Of a stretch of DNA of 64,000 nt, positions 26,025 through 34,067 are shown in pieces. A model generated the notes under the pieces. It made no database searches and was not told the origin of the DNA. It saw only the letters and a program-made list of their open reading frames with translations. The position numbers were made by a program, and so were the translations under genes. The DNA lies in NCBI RefSeq assembly GCF_009903685.1, contig NZ_JAAABI010000002.1, positions 1 through 64,000 of the forward strand. The letters are read 5' to 3'. The first letter of the stretch is position 1, and every line of letters begins with the position of its first letter. This stretch comes from Flagellimonas ochracea (GTDB lineage Bacteria > Bacteroidota > Bacteroidia > Flavobacteriales > Flavobacteriaceae).

Positions 26025-27070
26025 AGGGCAATAAATTGATCACGAAATGCGGCCAGTTTTTCGTTTGAAAGATTAGCAGCCTTACTAAGGCTGATTATTT
26101 CTTCGGAAGCCGCACGGTAGATCAACTGCATGAATCTATCCGAATGCTCTTTGCCCTTGTATTGACCTAGGCCTTTTTCTTCCCGATTGCCCGAAATATA
26201 CTTTCTAAACTTGACAAAGCTATATTCGTCGATAATCCCTAAATTCTTGGCACGAGCCATTATGGCTTGAATAGAAATACCATAGGTTTCCTTGATACTG
26301 ATTAATTCCGAAAGGCTTACACTTTTTCTTTTTTTAGAACCAATTTCATTTATAAAAGTCTCATATGGAATAAGCATTGCGCCGGCAAAGGCATGGCAGA
26401 GCCGCTCTATTTCTTTATCGCTTAACTTTTTGGAGAAATTCAATAAAAGATGACCCAATTCATGGAGTGCGGTAAATCGCTTTCTTTCAATGTTATAATT
26501 CTTGTTCACTACAATTATGGGTACAGCACCATCAGCCCAACCGGAAAGGCCATCAAAAGCTAAATCGGCATCCAGTTCAATAACCTTTATTTCTTTGTCT
26601 TCTAATATTTCTATAACATTTGGCAGGGCATTGATACCTAATTTCCATGCTTTAAGCAAATTATTAACGGCGTCATCTATATCCGAAATATTGGAGATTA
26701 CAAGGTCTTTAATCGGATTTATGAATGCAGATTTAATTTGTAGCAAATCCTCTATTTCTAGATAACGCTCAACACTTTCGGCCACTTTCTGCTTGATGGC
26801 ATTGGTCTTTTTTACGCCCAGCACGCTTCGTTTTCTAAACTCGATATTTTCGATTTCTGCACCCAATGGCCTAAAGAAGTAGTCGGGTTTTACATTAAGA
26901 GCTTTAGCAAGCTTTATTAACACAGCACTATTCGGCATCATCTGCCCCTTTTCATATTTTGAAATGGCATTTTTAGAGACAATAGCACCCATGGCCTCCA
27001 CCAGATTGTCTTGAGACATTGCGGAAAGCAAACGTGCACTTTTTAATCTTTTTGCGAACAGTTCTTTCAT
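26021..27070 (-). CDS. XRE-HTH plus ImmA/IrrE metallopeptidase
   Basis: 349 residues. An N-terminal XRE-type HTH (about 8-62, SQDNLVEAMGAIVSKNAISKYEKG) is followed by an ImmA/IrrE-type zinc peptidase domain with ALHELGHLLLN (HELGH at 203-207) and the downstream Glu region CHAFAGAMLIP. Such fusions both repress and, on a signal, cleave a repressor or antitoxin. It is translationally coupled to the PIN gene, forming a two-gene unit. A TTTACAAA/TTTGTAAA inverted repeat 26 bp upstream would serve autoregulation. Confidence 0.88.
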   Translation of the reverse strand: MKELFAKRLKSARLLSAMSQDNLVEAMGAIVSKNAISKYEKGQMMPNSAVLIKLAKALNVKPDYFFRPLGAEIENIEFRKRSVLGVKKTNAIKQKVAESVERYLEIEDLLQIKSAFINPIKDLVISNISDIDDAVNNLLKAWKLGINALPNVIEILEDKEIKVIELDADLAFDGLSGWADGAVPIIVVNKNYNIERKRFTALHELGHLLLNFSKKLSDKEIERLCHAFAGAMLIPYETFINEIGSKKRKSVSLSELISIKETYGISIQAIMARAKNLGIIDEYSFVKFRKYISGNREEKGLGQYKGKEHSDRFMQLIYRAASEEIISLSKAANLSNEKLAAFRDQFIAL

Positions 27071-27096
27071 AGGATTGTTGATAATGTGTTGACAAA

Positions 27097-27148
27097 TTTA
27101 CAAAATTTATTCTATTTGTAAACCAACGGTGTGAAATGAGTTTGCAAA
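27097..27148. promoter_or_regulatory. TTTRCAAA operator cluster upstream of XRE-ImmA gene
   Basis: TTTACAAA (27097-27104) faces TTTGTAAA (27115-27122) with a 10-bp gap, and the self-complementary TTTGCAAA follows at 27141-27148. Three related half-sites in front of an XRE gene suggest autoregulation. Confidence 0.5.
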
Positions 27149-27253
27149 ACACTTCTAAAATTGTCGTTTTTCGCAAACAAATTTCTAATTATTTCATGGG
27201 ACTTAAAACCTTGTGTCCCAAATCTTACCTCAAAACTTTGCGCATGGATCCTG

Positions 27254-27315
27254 TGGAATTTTTGTAGTGTTCCGGCAGATAAACGTAAAGCAAAAATTCC
27301 ATAGGGCGCACCCTA
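27254..27315. repeat. Two inverted repeats between TA unit and mob operon
   Basis: TGGAATTTTTG (27254-27264) faces CAAAAATTCCA (27291-27301), perfect 11 bp with a 26-bp gap. TAGGG (27302-27306) faces CCCTA (27311-27315), which overlaps the stop codon of the mob accessory gene. Could be a terminator of the mob operon or a recognition structure. Confidence 0.55.
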
Positions 27316-27786
27316 CTTTTGGTTTGGAACACTATCTTTTTCCTTTACCCATTTTTGATATGATTTAAAGTGCTCCGGATTCTGGTCAAAATATCCCCTT
27401 AGACTAGTTATCACATGTTGCTCCCCTGTGGTGAAGGCCTTTTCTTGAATGTTATCTATTTGAGATACTTTGAAGGCCAAGTAGCAGATAATGACTGATG
27501 ATATCATCCAAACGGCATAGCTGAACCATAGCTGCACTTTTGGGACCAACCTGGCCCTGGAAACCTGTTCCCTTATGCTTTGAACATCTTCTCTATGCCC
27601 AGTATTCTTTGTTTTCTCCAGCATTAAATGTTCCCGGAGCATAAACTCTATTTGTGTAGTATCCGTTTGTATCTTTATATTATCCACATTTTGGGTCAGT
27701 TGCTCCAGTTTGTCGATGGCCCTATTAAATCCGTCCAGTTCATCGGTGAGCAACTCCATTACTTCATCCAGTTTTTTGTATCCCAT
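27313..27786 (-). CDS. Mobilisation accessory membrane protein
   Basis: 157 residues. An N-terminal coiled coil (about 5-70, ELTDELDGFNRAIDKLEQLT-like heptads) precedes one membrane helix (about 95-118, WFSYAVWMISSVIICYLAF) and a short hydrophilic tail. It is the last gene of the relaxase operon, 11 bp after the relaxase stop. Proteins of this build follow relaxase genes in Bacteroidetes mobilisable elements; the exact function is not known to me. Confidence 0.65.
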   Translation of the reverse strand: MGYKKLDEVMELLTDELDGFNRAIDKLEQLTQNVDNIKIQTDTTQIEFMLREHLMLEKTKNTGHREDVQSIREQVSRARLVPKVQLWFSYAVWMISSVIICYLAFKVSQIDNIQEKAFTTGEQHVITSLRGYFDQNPEHFKSYQKWVKEKDSVPNQK

Positions 27787-27797
27787 GGCTTATTATT

Positions 27798-28667
27798 TTA
27801 ATACCCGATTCCTGTATCGATGGCCCTTTTAATTGTTTTTTTAATGATGTTTTTAGCAACACTGGTGGCAAGGTTGGTACTCATTTCCACGGTCTTGCCC
27901 AAAAGCTTTGCTGATTTGCTGACCTCCATTGATTTGGTTATACCCTTATTTTGAGTTAGCTGCGCCATAATCCTTCCCCCGGACATGGATCGGTGTACCT
28001 CGCTTGCCTTAAAATTATGACCTTGGTACTCGAACCTGAATCCTTGTAGCTTATTGGCACGATTAATACTTGGAATGACTTCCACGTTCCTTTCTTTCAT
28101 CGCCTTGATATAACTATCCAACGTTTTTGGCCTTTCATTTTCCATTACTTTTTGATGAGCGTTTCTAATTGCCAGTCGCACTTGTATGGAATCCAATTCC
28201 TTTTCCAATTGTACTTCCTTGACCGTGGTCAGTCCCATTTCCCTGGCGACGTTCTCGGCGGCCAGTTGGCTTCGTTTCCCGATAAAGCTGTCATTGTAGG
28301 CCTTGCCGTCAAAACCTATCCTGTTTACATAAAGATGCACATGTGTATGTGCCTTGTCCCTATGGACAAAAGCGATAGCTTGTCTTTCCCGGAGCTGCAT
28401 CTCTTTGACAAACCTTTGGGTCAGTTCTTCCAGTTTTTCCTTAGTGAGATTCTTACCATCTTCCTGTGTCGGACTAAGTATAAAGCTCAATGTGTTATTT
28501 TGGCAACGGGTATTCTCTTCCTGGACCAACCTGAACTCCTCGGTGATTTCGTGGGGATTGGTTCCCGCCAGATGTTGGCTAAAGACCACTTCGGCATTCT
28601 TCTCCTGGTTCCAACCGTAATCGATACTTGTGGCAGTGTGCGCTATGGAAGTTCCTTTGCCTATCAT
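27798..28667 (-). CDS. MobA/VirD2-type relaxase (MOBP-like)
   Basis: 289-residue mobilisation nuclease that would nick E2 at oriT and pilot the strand. An N-terminal DYGWN (Tyr17, catalytic candidate) is followed by the metal-binding motif VHRDKAHTHVHLYVNRI (HTHVH at 107-111). The C-terminal half contains SMSGGRIMAQL and a basic tail. Shorter than conjugative-plasmid relaxases, typical of Bacteroidetes mobilisable elements (BmgA-like). Its start overlaps the MobC stop by 4 bp. Confidence 0.9.
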   Translation of the reverse strand: MIGKGTSIAHTATSIDYGWNQEKNAEVVFSQHLAGTNPHEITEEFRLVQEENTRCQNNTLSFILSPTQEDGKNLTKEKLEELTQRFVKEMQLRERQAIAFVHRDKAHTHVHLYVNRIGFDGKAYNDSFIGKRSQLAAENVAREMGLTTVKEVQLEKELDSIQVRLAIRNAHQKVMENERPKTLDSYIKAMKERNVEVIPSINRANKLQGFRFEYQGHNFKASEVHRSMSGGRIMAQLTQNKGITKSMEVSKSAKLLGKTVEMSTNLATSVAKNIIKKTIKRAIDTGIGY

Positions 28668-28969
28668 CTCTTTGTTCTTTTGAAATTATATAAATGTGTG
28701 CGTATTTCCTCTGCCAATTGCTCGACCTCGCTGGCCAGTTTTGGATTGTGTTTCTTGAACATATTTCCGATACGGGTAAAGTTGCCCTTGTACTTCACTA
28801 GCATTTTATAATAAACTAATTGCTCCTCGGTCAAACGTTCGATGACCGAATTGCCAAAAGCGGAGCTACGGCAATATTCGGAGAGGGAAATACCTGCACG
28901 TTCAGCCCTTTTTTTGAGCAGCTTCTTCTCGTAGATGGAGCACCGGAACTTGATATAGGTCCGTTTCAT
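28664..28969 (-). CDS. MobC-like relaxosome protein
   Basis: 101-residue basic protein with an N-terminal ribbon-helix-helix (YIKFRCSIYEKKLLKKRAER, then GISLSEYCRSSAFG) and a helical C-terminal part (KYKGNFTRIGNMFKKHN). This is the layout of MobC, which binds oriT and recruits the relaxase. Overlaps both neighbours by 4 bp, so translation is coupled. Confidence 0.88.
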   Translation of the reverse strand: MKRTYIKFRCSIYEKKLLKKRAERAGISLSEYCRSSAFGNSVIERLTEEQLVYYKMLVKYKGNFTRIGNMFKKHNPKLASEVEQLAEEIRTHLYNFKRTKR

Positions 28970-29928
28970 TTCTTTTTCACTTTGCGACCGCCGGGAGTAA
29001 AGCGAGTTTGTTTTTGTGGCAACAAAAACACATCTCGCGCTCCCTGACCAAGTCCCTTTTTAGCACTAGATATGAGCCATTCGTTCATATCCTTAAATCC
29101 TTTGTATATGGTTGATTTGTCAATGCAGTTAATCGAATATTCCATCATCTTTCGGGTCGTTCGGTTTCCATTTGTATCGTTGTCCAAATAGAGTTCTACG
29201 TAGCTATATTCCTTGATTATTTTTCGAGCTTTTTGTAGAAATGCCGTGGAGTTCAATACCAGAAAATCATAGTTGTATTCGAGTTTTTCAGCATCCTCTA
29301 AAATGGATAATAGGTCGAACATGCCTTCGGTAACGATAAGCTTTTCATTTCCATTTTTGATGTGGGTGATGTCCTTCGGCGAACTAGAATTCTTGTAATA
29401 TTTGTTCCGCAGTTCCCATCCCCCGGATTCGTTCTGGAGTCCAAGTGCGAAATAGCTCCTATCCTTGAAATCATACTGGACTTCTTTGACCAATTTGCTA
29501 GCGGTCGCTATTGAAACCTTCCTCGATTTCAGATAATCCTTTAAAGCAAAATGGGTGAGCGTTTTAATTTCTGTGACGGTGATTTTGCATTCGTTGTCTT
29601 CAATATTGCTAAAAATCGCCTGCTGCTGAAAAGAGAAAGAGGTTTGGTCTTGTCCGATTAGAGTCAATGCTTCCCTAACCGAAGATTTCGTGATTTGGCA
29701 TACTAGGTCAATTACATTACCACCGATACCTTCTCCATGGTCGTACCATCTGTTCAGTTTCTTGGACACCTTGAAAGAGGCTTGCGTTTCTGAGCGGAAA
29801 GGGCTCAGGAACCAAGCTTCTTTTTCGTTCGTCCTGGTCGGAAAGTGCCCGAGTTTTGCCAGCGCCCTTTCGATGGGAAAGGCTCGGGCTCTTTCACACG
29901 ATAGTTTATTTGTTCTTTTTTCTTTCAT
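28966..29928 (-). CDS. CHC2/TOPRIM-type DNA primase
   Basis: 320 residues. An N-terminal region (about 20-75, FPIERALAKLGHFPTRTNEK, SPFRSETQASFKVS, WYDHGEGIGGNVIDLV) follows the DnaG zinc-finger domain, although the metal Cys residues appear replaced. A TOPRIM domain (about 190-290) follows with KLIVTEGMFDLLSIL (Glu) and VELYLDNDTNG (DxD). Together with the VapE-like gene upstream it would support replication of the excised or transferred element. The repeat-rich intergenic DNA at 29951-30135 lies between the two. Confidence 0.85.
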   Translation of the reverse strand: MKEKRTNKLSCERARAFPIERALAKLGHFPTRTNEKEAWFLSPFRSETQASFKVSKKLNRWYDHGEGIGGNVIDLVCQITKSSVREALTLIGQDQTSFSFQQQAIFSNIEDNECKITVTEIKTLTHFALKDYLKSRKVSIATASKLVKEVQYDFKDRSYFALGLQNESGGWELRNKYYKNSSSPKDITHIKNGNEKLIVTEGMFDLLSILEDAEKLEYNYDFLVLNSTAFLQKARKIIKEYSYVELYLDNDTNGNRTTRKMMEYSINCIDKSTIYKGFKDMNEWLISSAKKGLGQGARDVFLLPQKQTRFTPGGRKVKKK

Positions 29929-29950
29929 CAGTCTCTTTTTATTGAATTTC

Positions 29951-30135
29951 GGTTACCTTCTTACCTAAGTCCATATTTATAGGTGTTCACGGCTAAGGTG
30001 GGTTTAAAATTGAGGTTACCCATCTTACCCAATAAGGTAGGTTTGGTAGTATCCAGGTAACTAATAGTTTATATATCCTACCTAAGTCGGCTCCCGCAAG
30101 TATGGAGATACAGGTACTCTAGGTAAGTAGGTAGC
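29951..30135. repeat. Iteron-like GGTTACC/CTTACC repeats
   Basis: GGTTACC-TT-CTTACC (29951-29965) and GGTTACC-CAT-CTTACC (30014-30029) are near-identical, followed by AGGTAGG, CAGGTAAC, CCTACCTAAG, and AGGTAAGTAGGTAG (30121-30134), i.e. the same word in both orientations through about 180 bp. The whole gap between the primase and VapE-like genes is made of it. This looks like a replication origin or operator bound cooperatively. Confidence 0.55.
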
Positions 30136-30150
30136 TATTATTAAAGTATT

Positions 30151-31338
30151 TTAAAGTTCCACCTCCCAAGGTGTCTTCCCAAAAATGGGTTTTGCCAGAT
30201 AACCGTACACCTGTCGTTTGGGATGTTTTATTCTTTGAAAATTAAATCCGGACAACGCCCGGCCCAAGTTTATCTGGTTCAGTCGAAGGTTCAGGCAGCT
30301 CAGCTTGACCAGTACGTCCGAGGCGGTCACAAAATCTTCAATGTCATTGGACTTTTCAAAATATTTGGAAACCAGTTCTTCCTCCGTGGTCAACTTGGTG
30401 TATTTCTTGTTCCGCTCCTCGTTCTCCTGGATATCCTTGATGGATAGTTCGGGGTTAAAGTTAGGGTCGGTGTAGGCGAGATAATACGCTTGTGACCATA
30501 CCCCGTTTATATCTACTTCCTTCGAATACCCAAAATCGATTTTTCCCTTAAGCTCAAAACAGAGCCATCGTACTGAACCCGTTTCGTCATTTAAAAATGA
30601 GGACATATTAGTAGAGCCGACAAAGGAACATATGCGGGGTAGTGTCGTATTCTTTCGATCATAAGGCAACCTTTCATTGATAAAGGTTTTGGAGAAAAAC
30701 GACTTTAAGGCGTTGACATCCTTCTTGGAAAGTACGGCCAGTTCGTCCAGATTGTACAGAAAGTTTCGGCAAAGCTGTATCCTAGCATCCTTATCGTTGC
30801 TGATATCCTCTGCCATATATTCCGCCAGTTCTGACGGACATAGAAATCGGCACCAGGTGGATTTGCCAGAGTTCTGACCTTGATGGGACAGTACAAAGGC
30901 TTGCTTGTTGAAATAATTGACCTCCAAAGCACATTTTATAGTCCGCACCAACCATTTTTTGAAGTGATAGTCAAAGGCTTCTTTCTCATAGGTCGGTACA
31001 TAGGATGCCAATTTCAAAATATGATCTTTCCCGTCCCATTTGGGAAGCCCCTCAAAATATTCCTTGATGGGATTGTACTTTGGTATCCATTCCGAGCGGA
31101 TCAGGATTTCCAATTTACCTGTGGGGATATCGACCCCTGCTTTTGCTAGTTCAATAATCAAGGAATTCAGATTCAGGTACTGCCATTCCTTGGAACCTTT
31201 AAAGGCAATCTGGAAGTCATGTGATATCTCGTTATACGTAATGTCGTACTTGGCTTCCAAGTATTCCATGGTATAATCATATACCGTCTTTTTCTTAGGG
31301 TCGGCTACATCGTAGAGCTCAGGAATATTATCTTTCAT
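30151..31338 (-). CDS. VapE-like (virulence-associated E) helicase/ATPase
   Basis: 395 residues with Walker A SHQGQNSGKSTWC (GQNSGKS at 154-160), Walker B-like NFLYNLDELAVL, and FVGSTNMSSFLNDETGSVRWLCFEL, the sensor region of the VirE/VapE family. These ATPases accompany primases in phage satellites and integrative elements and are thought to act as replicative helicases. Starts 11 bp after the HTH gene. Confidence 0.88.
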   Translation of the reverse strand: MKDNIPELYDVADPKKKTVYDYTMEYLEAKYDITYNEISHDFQIAFKGSKEWQYLNLNSLIIELAKAGVDIPTGKLEILIRSEWIPKYNPIKEYFEGLPKWDGKDHILKLASYVPTYEKEAFDYHFKKWLVRTIKCALEVNYFNKQAFVLSHQGQNSGKSTWCRFLCPSELAEYMAEDISNDKDARIQLCRNFLYNLDELAVLSKKDVNALKSFFSKTFINERLPYDRKNTTLPRICSFVGSTNMSSFLNDETGSVRWLCFELKGKIDFGYSKEVDINGVWSQAYYLAYTDPNFNPELSIKDIQENEERNKKYTKLTTEEELVSKYFEKSNDIEDFVTASDVLVKLSCLNLRLNQINLGRALSGFNFQRIKHPKRQVYGYLAKPIFGKTPWEVEL

Positions 31339-31349
31339 GATACCGCTAT

Positions 31350-31640
31350 TTATCTTTTGTTCTTCGCCAGCTGTTCATTGAACTGCCGCTCTAAGAATTC
31401 ATCTGATAAATTGGGTTCCCCTAAAAGCCAGGCGTCGATTTCTTCTTTGTTGAAGAATAGTTGACGGATGTGCTTATTGTTACCCGTCGGTATTAGCTTT
31501 AATTGGGAGAGTTTGTAAATCTTGCTCTTGGATAGCCCTGTATATTTTACAAGGTCATCGATGTTGAATACTTTTTTGGTGTGGGAAAGCAGGCCTTTGA
31601 TATCCTGAAGTAAGTCCACAACATTCTCTTGCTCATTCAT
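31350..31640 (-). CDS. Excisionase-type helix-turn-helix protein
   Basis: 96 residues with a MerR/excisionase-type HTH (about 22-75: FNIDDLVKYTGLSKSKIYKLSQLK, a short wing with HIRQLFFNKEEIDAWL). First gene of the E2 mobilisation/replication operon. Such proteins act as excisionase and/or operon regulator in Bacteroidetes elements. Confidence 0.85.
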   Translation of the reverse strand: MNEQENVVDLLQDIKGLLSHTKKVFNIDDLVKYTGLSKSKIYKLSQLKLIPTGNNKHIRQLFFNKEEIDAWLLGEPNLSDEFLERQFNEQLAKNKR

Positions 31641-31798
31641 AATCTTTACGTTTAAGAATTAATAATGAGTAAAAGGCCTTTTACTTTGATTGTACACGAC
31701 AAACATATGACGGCAGATGCAGTAAAACCAATAGGGAAATAACGATTGCTTTAAGATTGCCCTTTTTTTTCCTTATAAAAATTAAAACGAAGTGGGTT

Positions 31799-32479
31799 TT
31801 ATATAATTCCGAGGGCTTTTGAGATGTCTTTTCGTACATCATCGTAACTACCTTCTTGGGTAGCAGAACACCATTTGGAATAGCTGGAAGGAAGCGTACT
31901 TGGATTAATTTCAGAGTTTTGGAACGTAAACCGTTCCGAAATGAGCGTGTTCAATGACTCTTTGGGTTTAGTATCCATCTTGAATATCCCTCTGCGAACA
32001 ATTAAATCCAAAAAGGTGAATAAAAATCGGACGTTCCCGGATTGTTTGTTTTTAGGAGTTTCCCTGATTATGATTTTTTGCTTTGCTGGTAGTCCATTGA
32101 CCAACCTAAGAAGGTTCTTTACATCCCCATCATTAAAACCGAAAAAACCGGCATCGATTCTGGATGGTGATAACGGCAAAAATGAAAAACCCTGAACATT
32201 GTTTTTGAATAGCTCCTCGGATTTGAACCAAGTAATGGCCAGTAATAATGTCAAAGCGAACAACAGGGTAACAAAAAGGTAACTAGCTACAATTTGAACG
32301 ATGGAGTAAGTGGTACCGGATATGAGAAAATAAAGGGTCAAAGGTACTATGCCAAAAAGTAGTATCAGGAAGATGGAAAGTCTGTTGGTTGTCAGAGAAC
32401 CATGTTTTAACCATAGCAGTTTTAGCTCCCTTCGACTTTGGTACAGCCAATTGGCCAATATTTCACCCAATCGTTCCAT
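31799..32479 (-). CDS. Two-TM membrane protein of unknown function
   Basis: 226 residues from ATG 32479. Two membrane helices (about 32-55 and 60-85) follow a short basic N-terminus, then a cytoplasmic domain of about 140 residues (SFLPLSPSRIDAGFFGFND, KQKIIIRETPKNKQ) with no family I recognise. An in-frame TTG at 32548 would add 23 residues but runs into the 22-bp arm repeat of E2, so I prefer the ATG. It is the last gene of E2 before att copy 3. Confidence 0.65.
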   Translation of the reverse strand: MERLGEILANWLYQSRRELKLLWLKHGSLTTNRLSIFLILLFGIVPLTLYFLISGTTYSIVQIVASYLFVTLLFALTLLLAITWFKSEELFKNNVQGFSFLPLSPSRIDAGFFGFNDGDVKNLLRLVNGLPAKQKIIIRETPKNKQSGNVRFLFTFLDLIVRRGIFKMDTKPKESLNTLISERFTFQNSEINPSTLPSSYSKWCSATQEGSYDDVRKDISKALGII

Positions 32480-32521
32480 CCATTCAAGGTAGGAATAAAT
32501 GAAATCAAAAGAAAAATAAAA

Positions 32522-32543
32522 TGTTGTACCTATGTTGTACCCA
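32522..32543. repeat. E2 right arm site (22-bp direct repeat)
   Basis: Identical to 15163-15184. It lies 49 bp from att copy 3, whereas the left copy lies 117 bp from att copy 2. Same orientation at both ends. Confidence 0.8.
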
Positions 32544-32553
32544 GTCAAAAAAG

Positions 32554-32580
32554 AAAGCCTCCCGATTTCTCGAAAGGCTT
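32554..32580 (-). terminator. Terminator carried with att copy 3
   Basis: Read on the minus strand: AAGCCT-TTCGAGAAATCGGG-AGGCTT then a T-rich run. It lies 12 bp past the tRNA-Asn 3' end and would terminate the tRNA after E2 inserted. Confidence 0.7.
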
Positions 32581-32591
32581 ACTATCACTGG

Positions 32592-32634
32592 GCTCCCCCT
32601 CTTGGGCTCGAACCAAGGACCCTCTGATTAACAG
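32592..32634 (-). repeat. att copy 3: tRNA-Asn 3' half
   Basis: 43 bp from CTGTTAATC (anticodon loop, GUU) to AGGGGGA-G-C (acceptor 3' strand, discriminator G). T stem CTTGG/CCAAG. Identical to copy 2 except for the compensated T-stem changes. Beyond the anticodon loop the sequence is not tRNA, so the intact 5' half lies further right, outside what I can find. Confidence 0.9.
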
Positions 32635-32740
32635 CAGAGGGCATTAGGGTAAATGTTAAAATTTAAAACTTATTATATTATTGATTATCAGTGCTTTAAT
32701 AAATTTTGATTCAAAATGAAATCAGATAAAGTCAATAATA

Positions 32741-32762
32741 TATGTGCAAATTATGTGCAAAT
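32741..32762. repeat. Tandem 11-bp arm repeats before E3 integrase
   Basis: TATGTGCAAAT repeated exactly twice back to back. The same 11-bp period as the TGTTGTACC-TA units of E2 but a different sequence, and in the same place relative to the integrase start (19 bp upstream). Probable arm sites of the E3 recombinase. Confidence 0.7.
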
Positions 32763-32780
32763 TTTTTTGTACCTTGAAAT

Positions 32781-34001
32781 ATGCAGACCAGTTTATCGCT
32801 CAGTTTGGACAAACGAAGAATACGGAAAGATAACTCTTATCCGATTATTATTCGACTCGGTCATTTTCAAAAAACAACTTCAATAGCTACCGGGCAATCC
32901 GTTCCAGAAACTTTCTGGGACGATAGAAAAAAACAAGTCAAACGTGCTTACAAAGGAGTGGAATCCATTAACTTTTTAAACAACTTATTGCGGACCCAAT
33001 TAGCTAAGGCAAATGAAATTGTAAACAACTTACACTACAAAGGTGATTTGGATTTTATGTCCATCGTTGAGATCAAGGACAGAATTGTTGGGAAAACGAA
33101 GTATGCGTCTTTTTACAAATTCGGTTATTCGCAAGTTGAGAAGCTCAAAGAATCCCAACGTTATGGGACTGCCCGAAACTATGATGGTGTTTTGAGTATA
33201 TTAAAAACATTTACCAAAAACCGCGATTTAAAGTTCAACGAGCTTAACTACCAGTTTTTAAAGCGTTTTGAGAGGTATCATTTATCCAAGCCTGGGAATT
33301 CTATGAATGGGATAGCCTCCTATATGCGAACTATCAAAGCCATTTACAATAAGGGTATTAAAGAGGGTCACGTACAAAGGGATAATTATCCCTTTTTTAA
33401 ATATCAAATCAAAACTGCTCCCACTCAAAAGAGGGCAATTAACTTAGAGTATATAAGACGCATCCTTGAATTAAATCTGGAAGAGGACAGTCCACTTTTT
33501 CATTGTCGGAACTATTTTCTACTGTCATATATGACCATGGGAATGTCATTTGTAGATATGGCTTTTCTCAAAAGGCAGAATGTTATGGATGGTAGAATAA
33601 AATTTCAAAGGCGAAAAACATCAAAGGCCTACGATATAAAGCTGACACCCCAACTGACGGAGGTTTTGGATTATTACCTGAGAGGGACGCAAAAGGATGA
33701 TTTCATACTCCCCATAATTAAGAGGGAGAGTCTAGAACTTCAATACAAGGATGCGCAATGGGCCTTAAAGCGATATAATAAAGGCCTTAAAGAAATAGCA
33801 AATCTATGCGGAATTGAGGAGCGTTTGACCTCTTATGTTTCAAGACATAGCTTTGCCACCCATGCCCTATTTAAAAATATTCCCCTACCCGCAATTTCTA
33901 AAATGTTAGGGCACAGTAAGCTATCAACTACTCAAATCTACCTGAAGTCACTTCCGAGTAATGTGATTGATGCTTATCAAGAAGAGTTGAATAGTTTTTA
34001 A
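32781..34001 (+). CDS. Tyrosine recombinase/integrase of E3
   Basis: 406-residue Bacteroidetes-type tyrosine recombinase with arm-binding, SAM-like and catalytic domains. SRHSFATHAL gives His-x-x-Arg; LGHSKLSTTQIYLKSL gives the last His and the Tyr. The first-Arg region reads MTMGMSFVDM: Ser at the Arg I position, and Met where E2 has the nearby Arg (TRGMNF). CTnDOT IntDOT also has Ser at Arg I and is active, so this does not prove inactivity. Confidence 0.92.
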   Translation: MQTSLSLSLDKRRIRKDNSYPIIIRLGHFQKTTSIATGQSVPETFWDDRKKQVKRAYKGVESINFLNNLLRTQLAKANEIVNNLHYKGDLDFMSIVEIKDRIVGKTKYASFYKFGYSQVEKLKESQRYGTARNYDGVLSILKTFTKNRDLKFNELNYQFLKRFERYHLSKPGNSMNGIASYMRTIKAIYNKGIKEGHVQRDNYPFFKYQIKTAPTQKRAINLEYIRRILELNLEEDSPLFHCRNYFLLSYMTMGMSFVDMAFLKRQNVMDGRIKFQRRKTSKAYDIKLTPQLTEVLDYYLRGTQKDDFILPIIKRESLELQYKDAQWALKRYNKGLKEIANLCGIEERLTSYVSRHSFATHALFKNIPLPAISKMLGHSKLSTTQIYLKSLPSNVIDAYQEELNSF

Positions 34002-34067
34002 TGCTTTTGAGAATTATTCTTGAAAGGGTCAACAGATTTCAAAATACATTCGTTTTAAATGGCTAGA

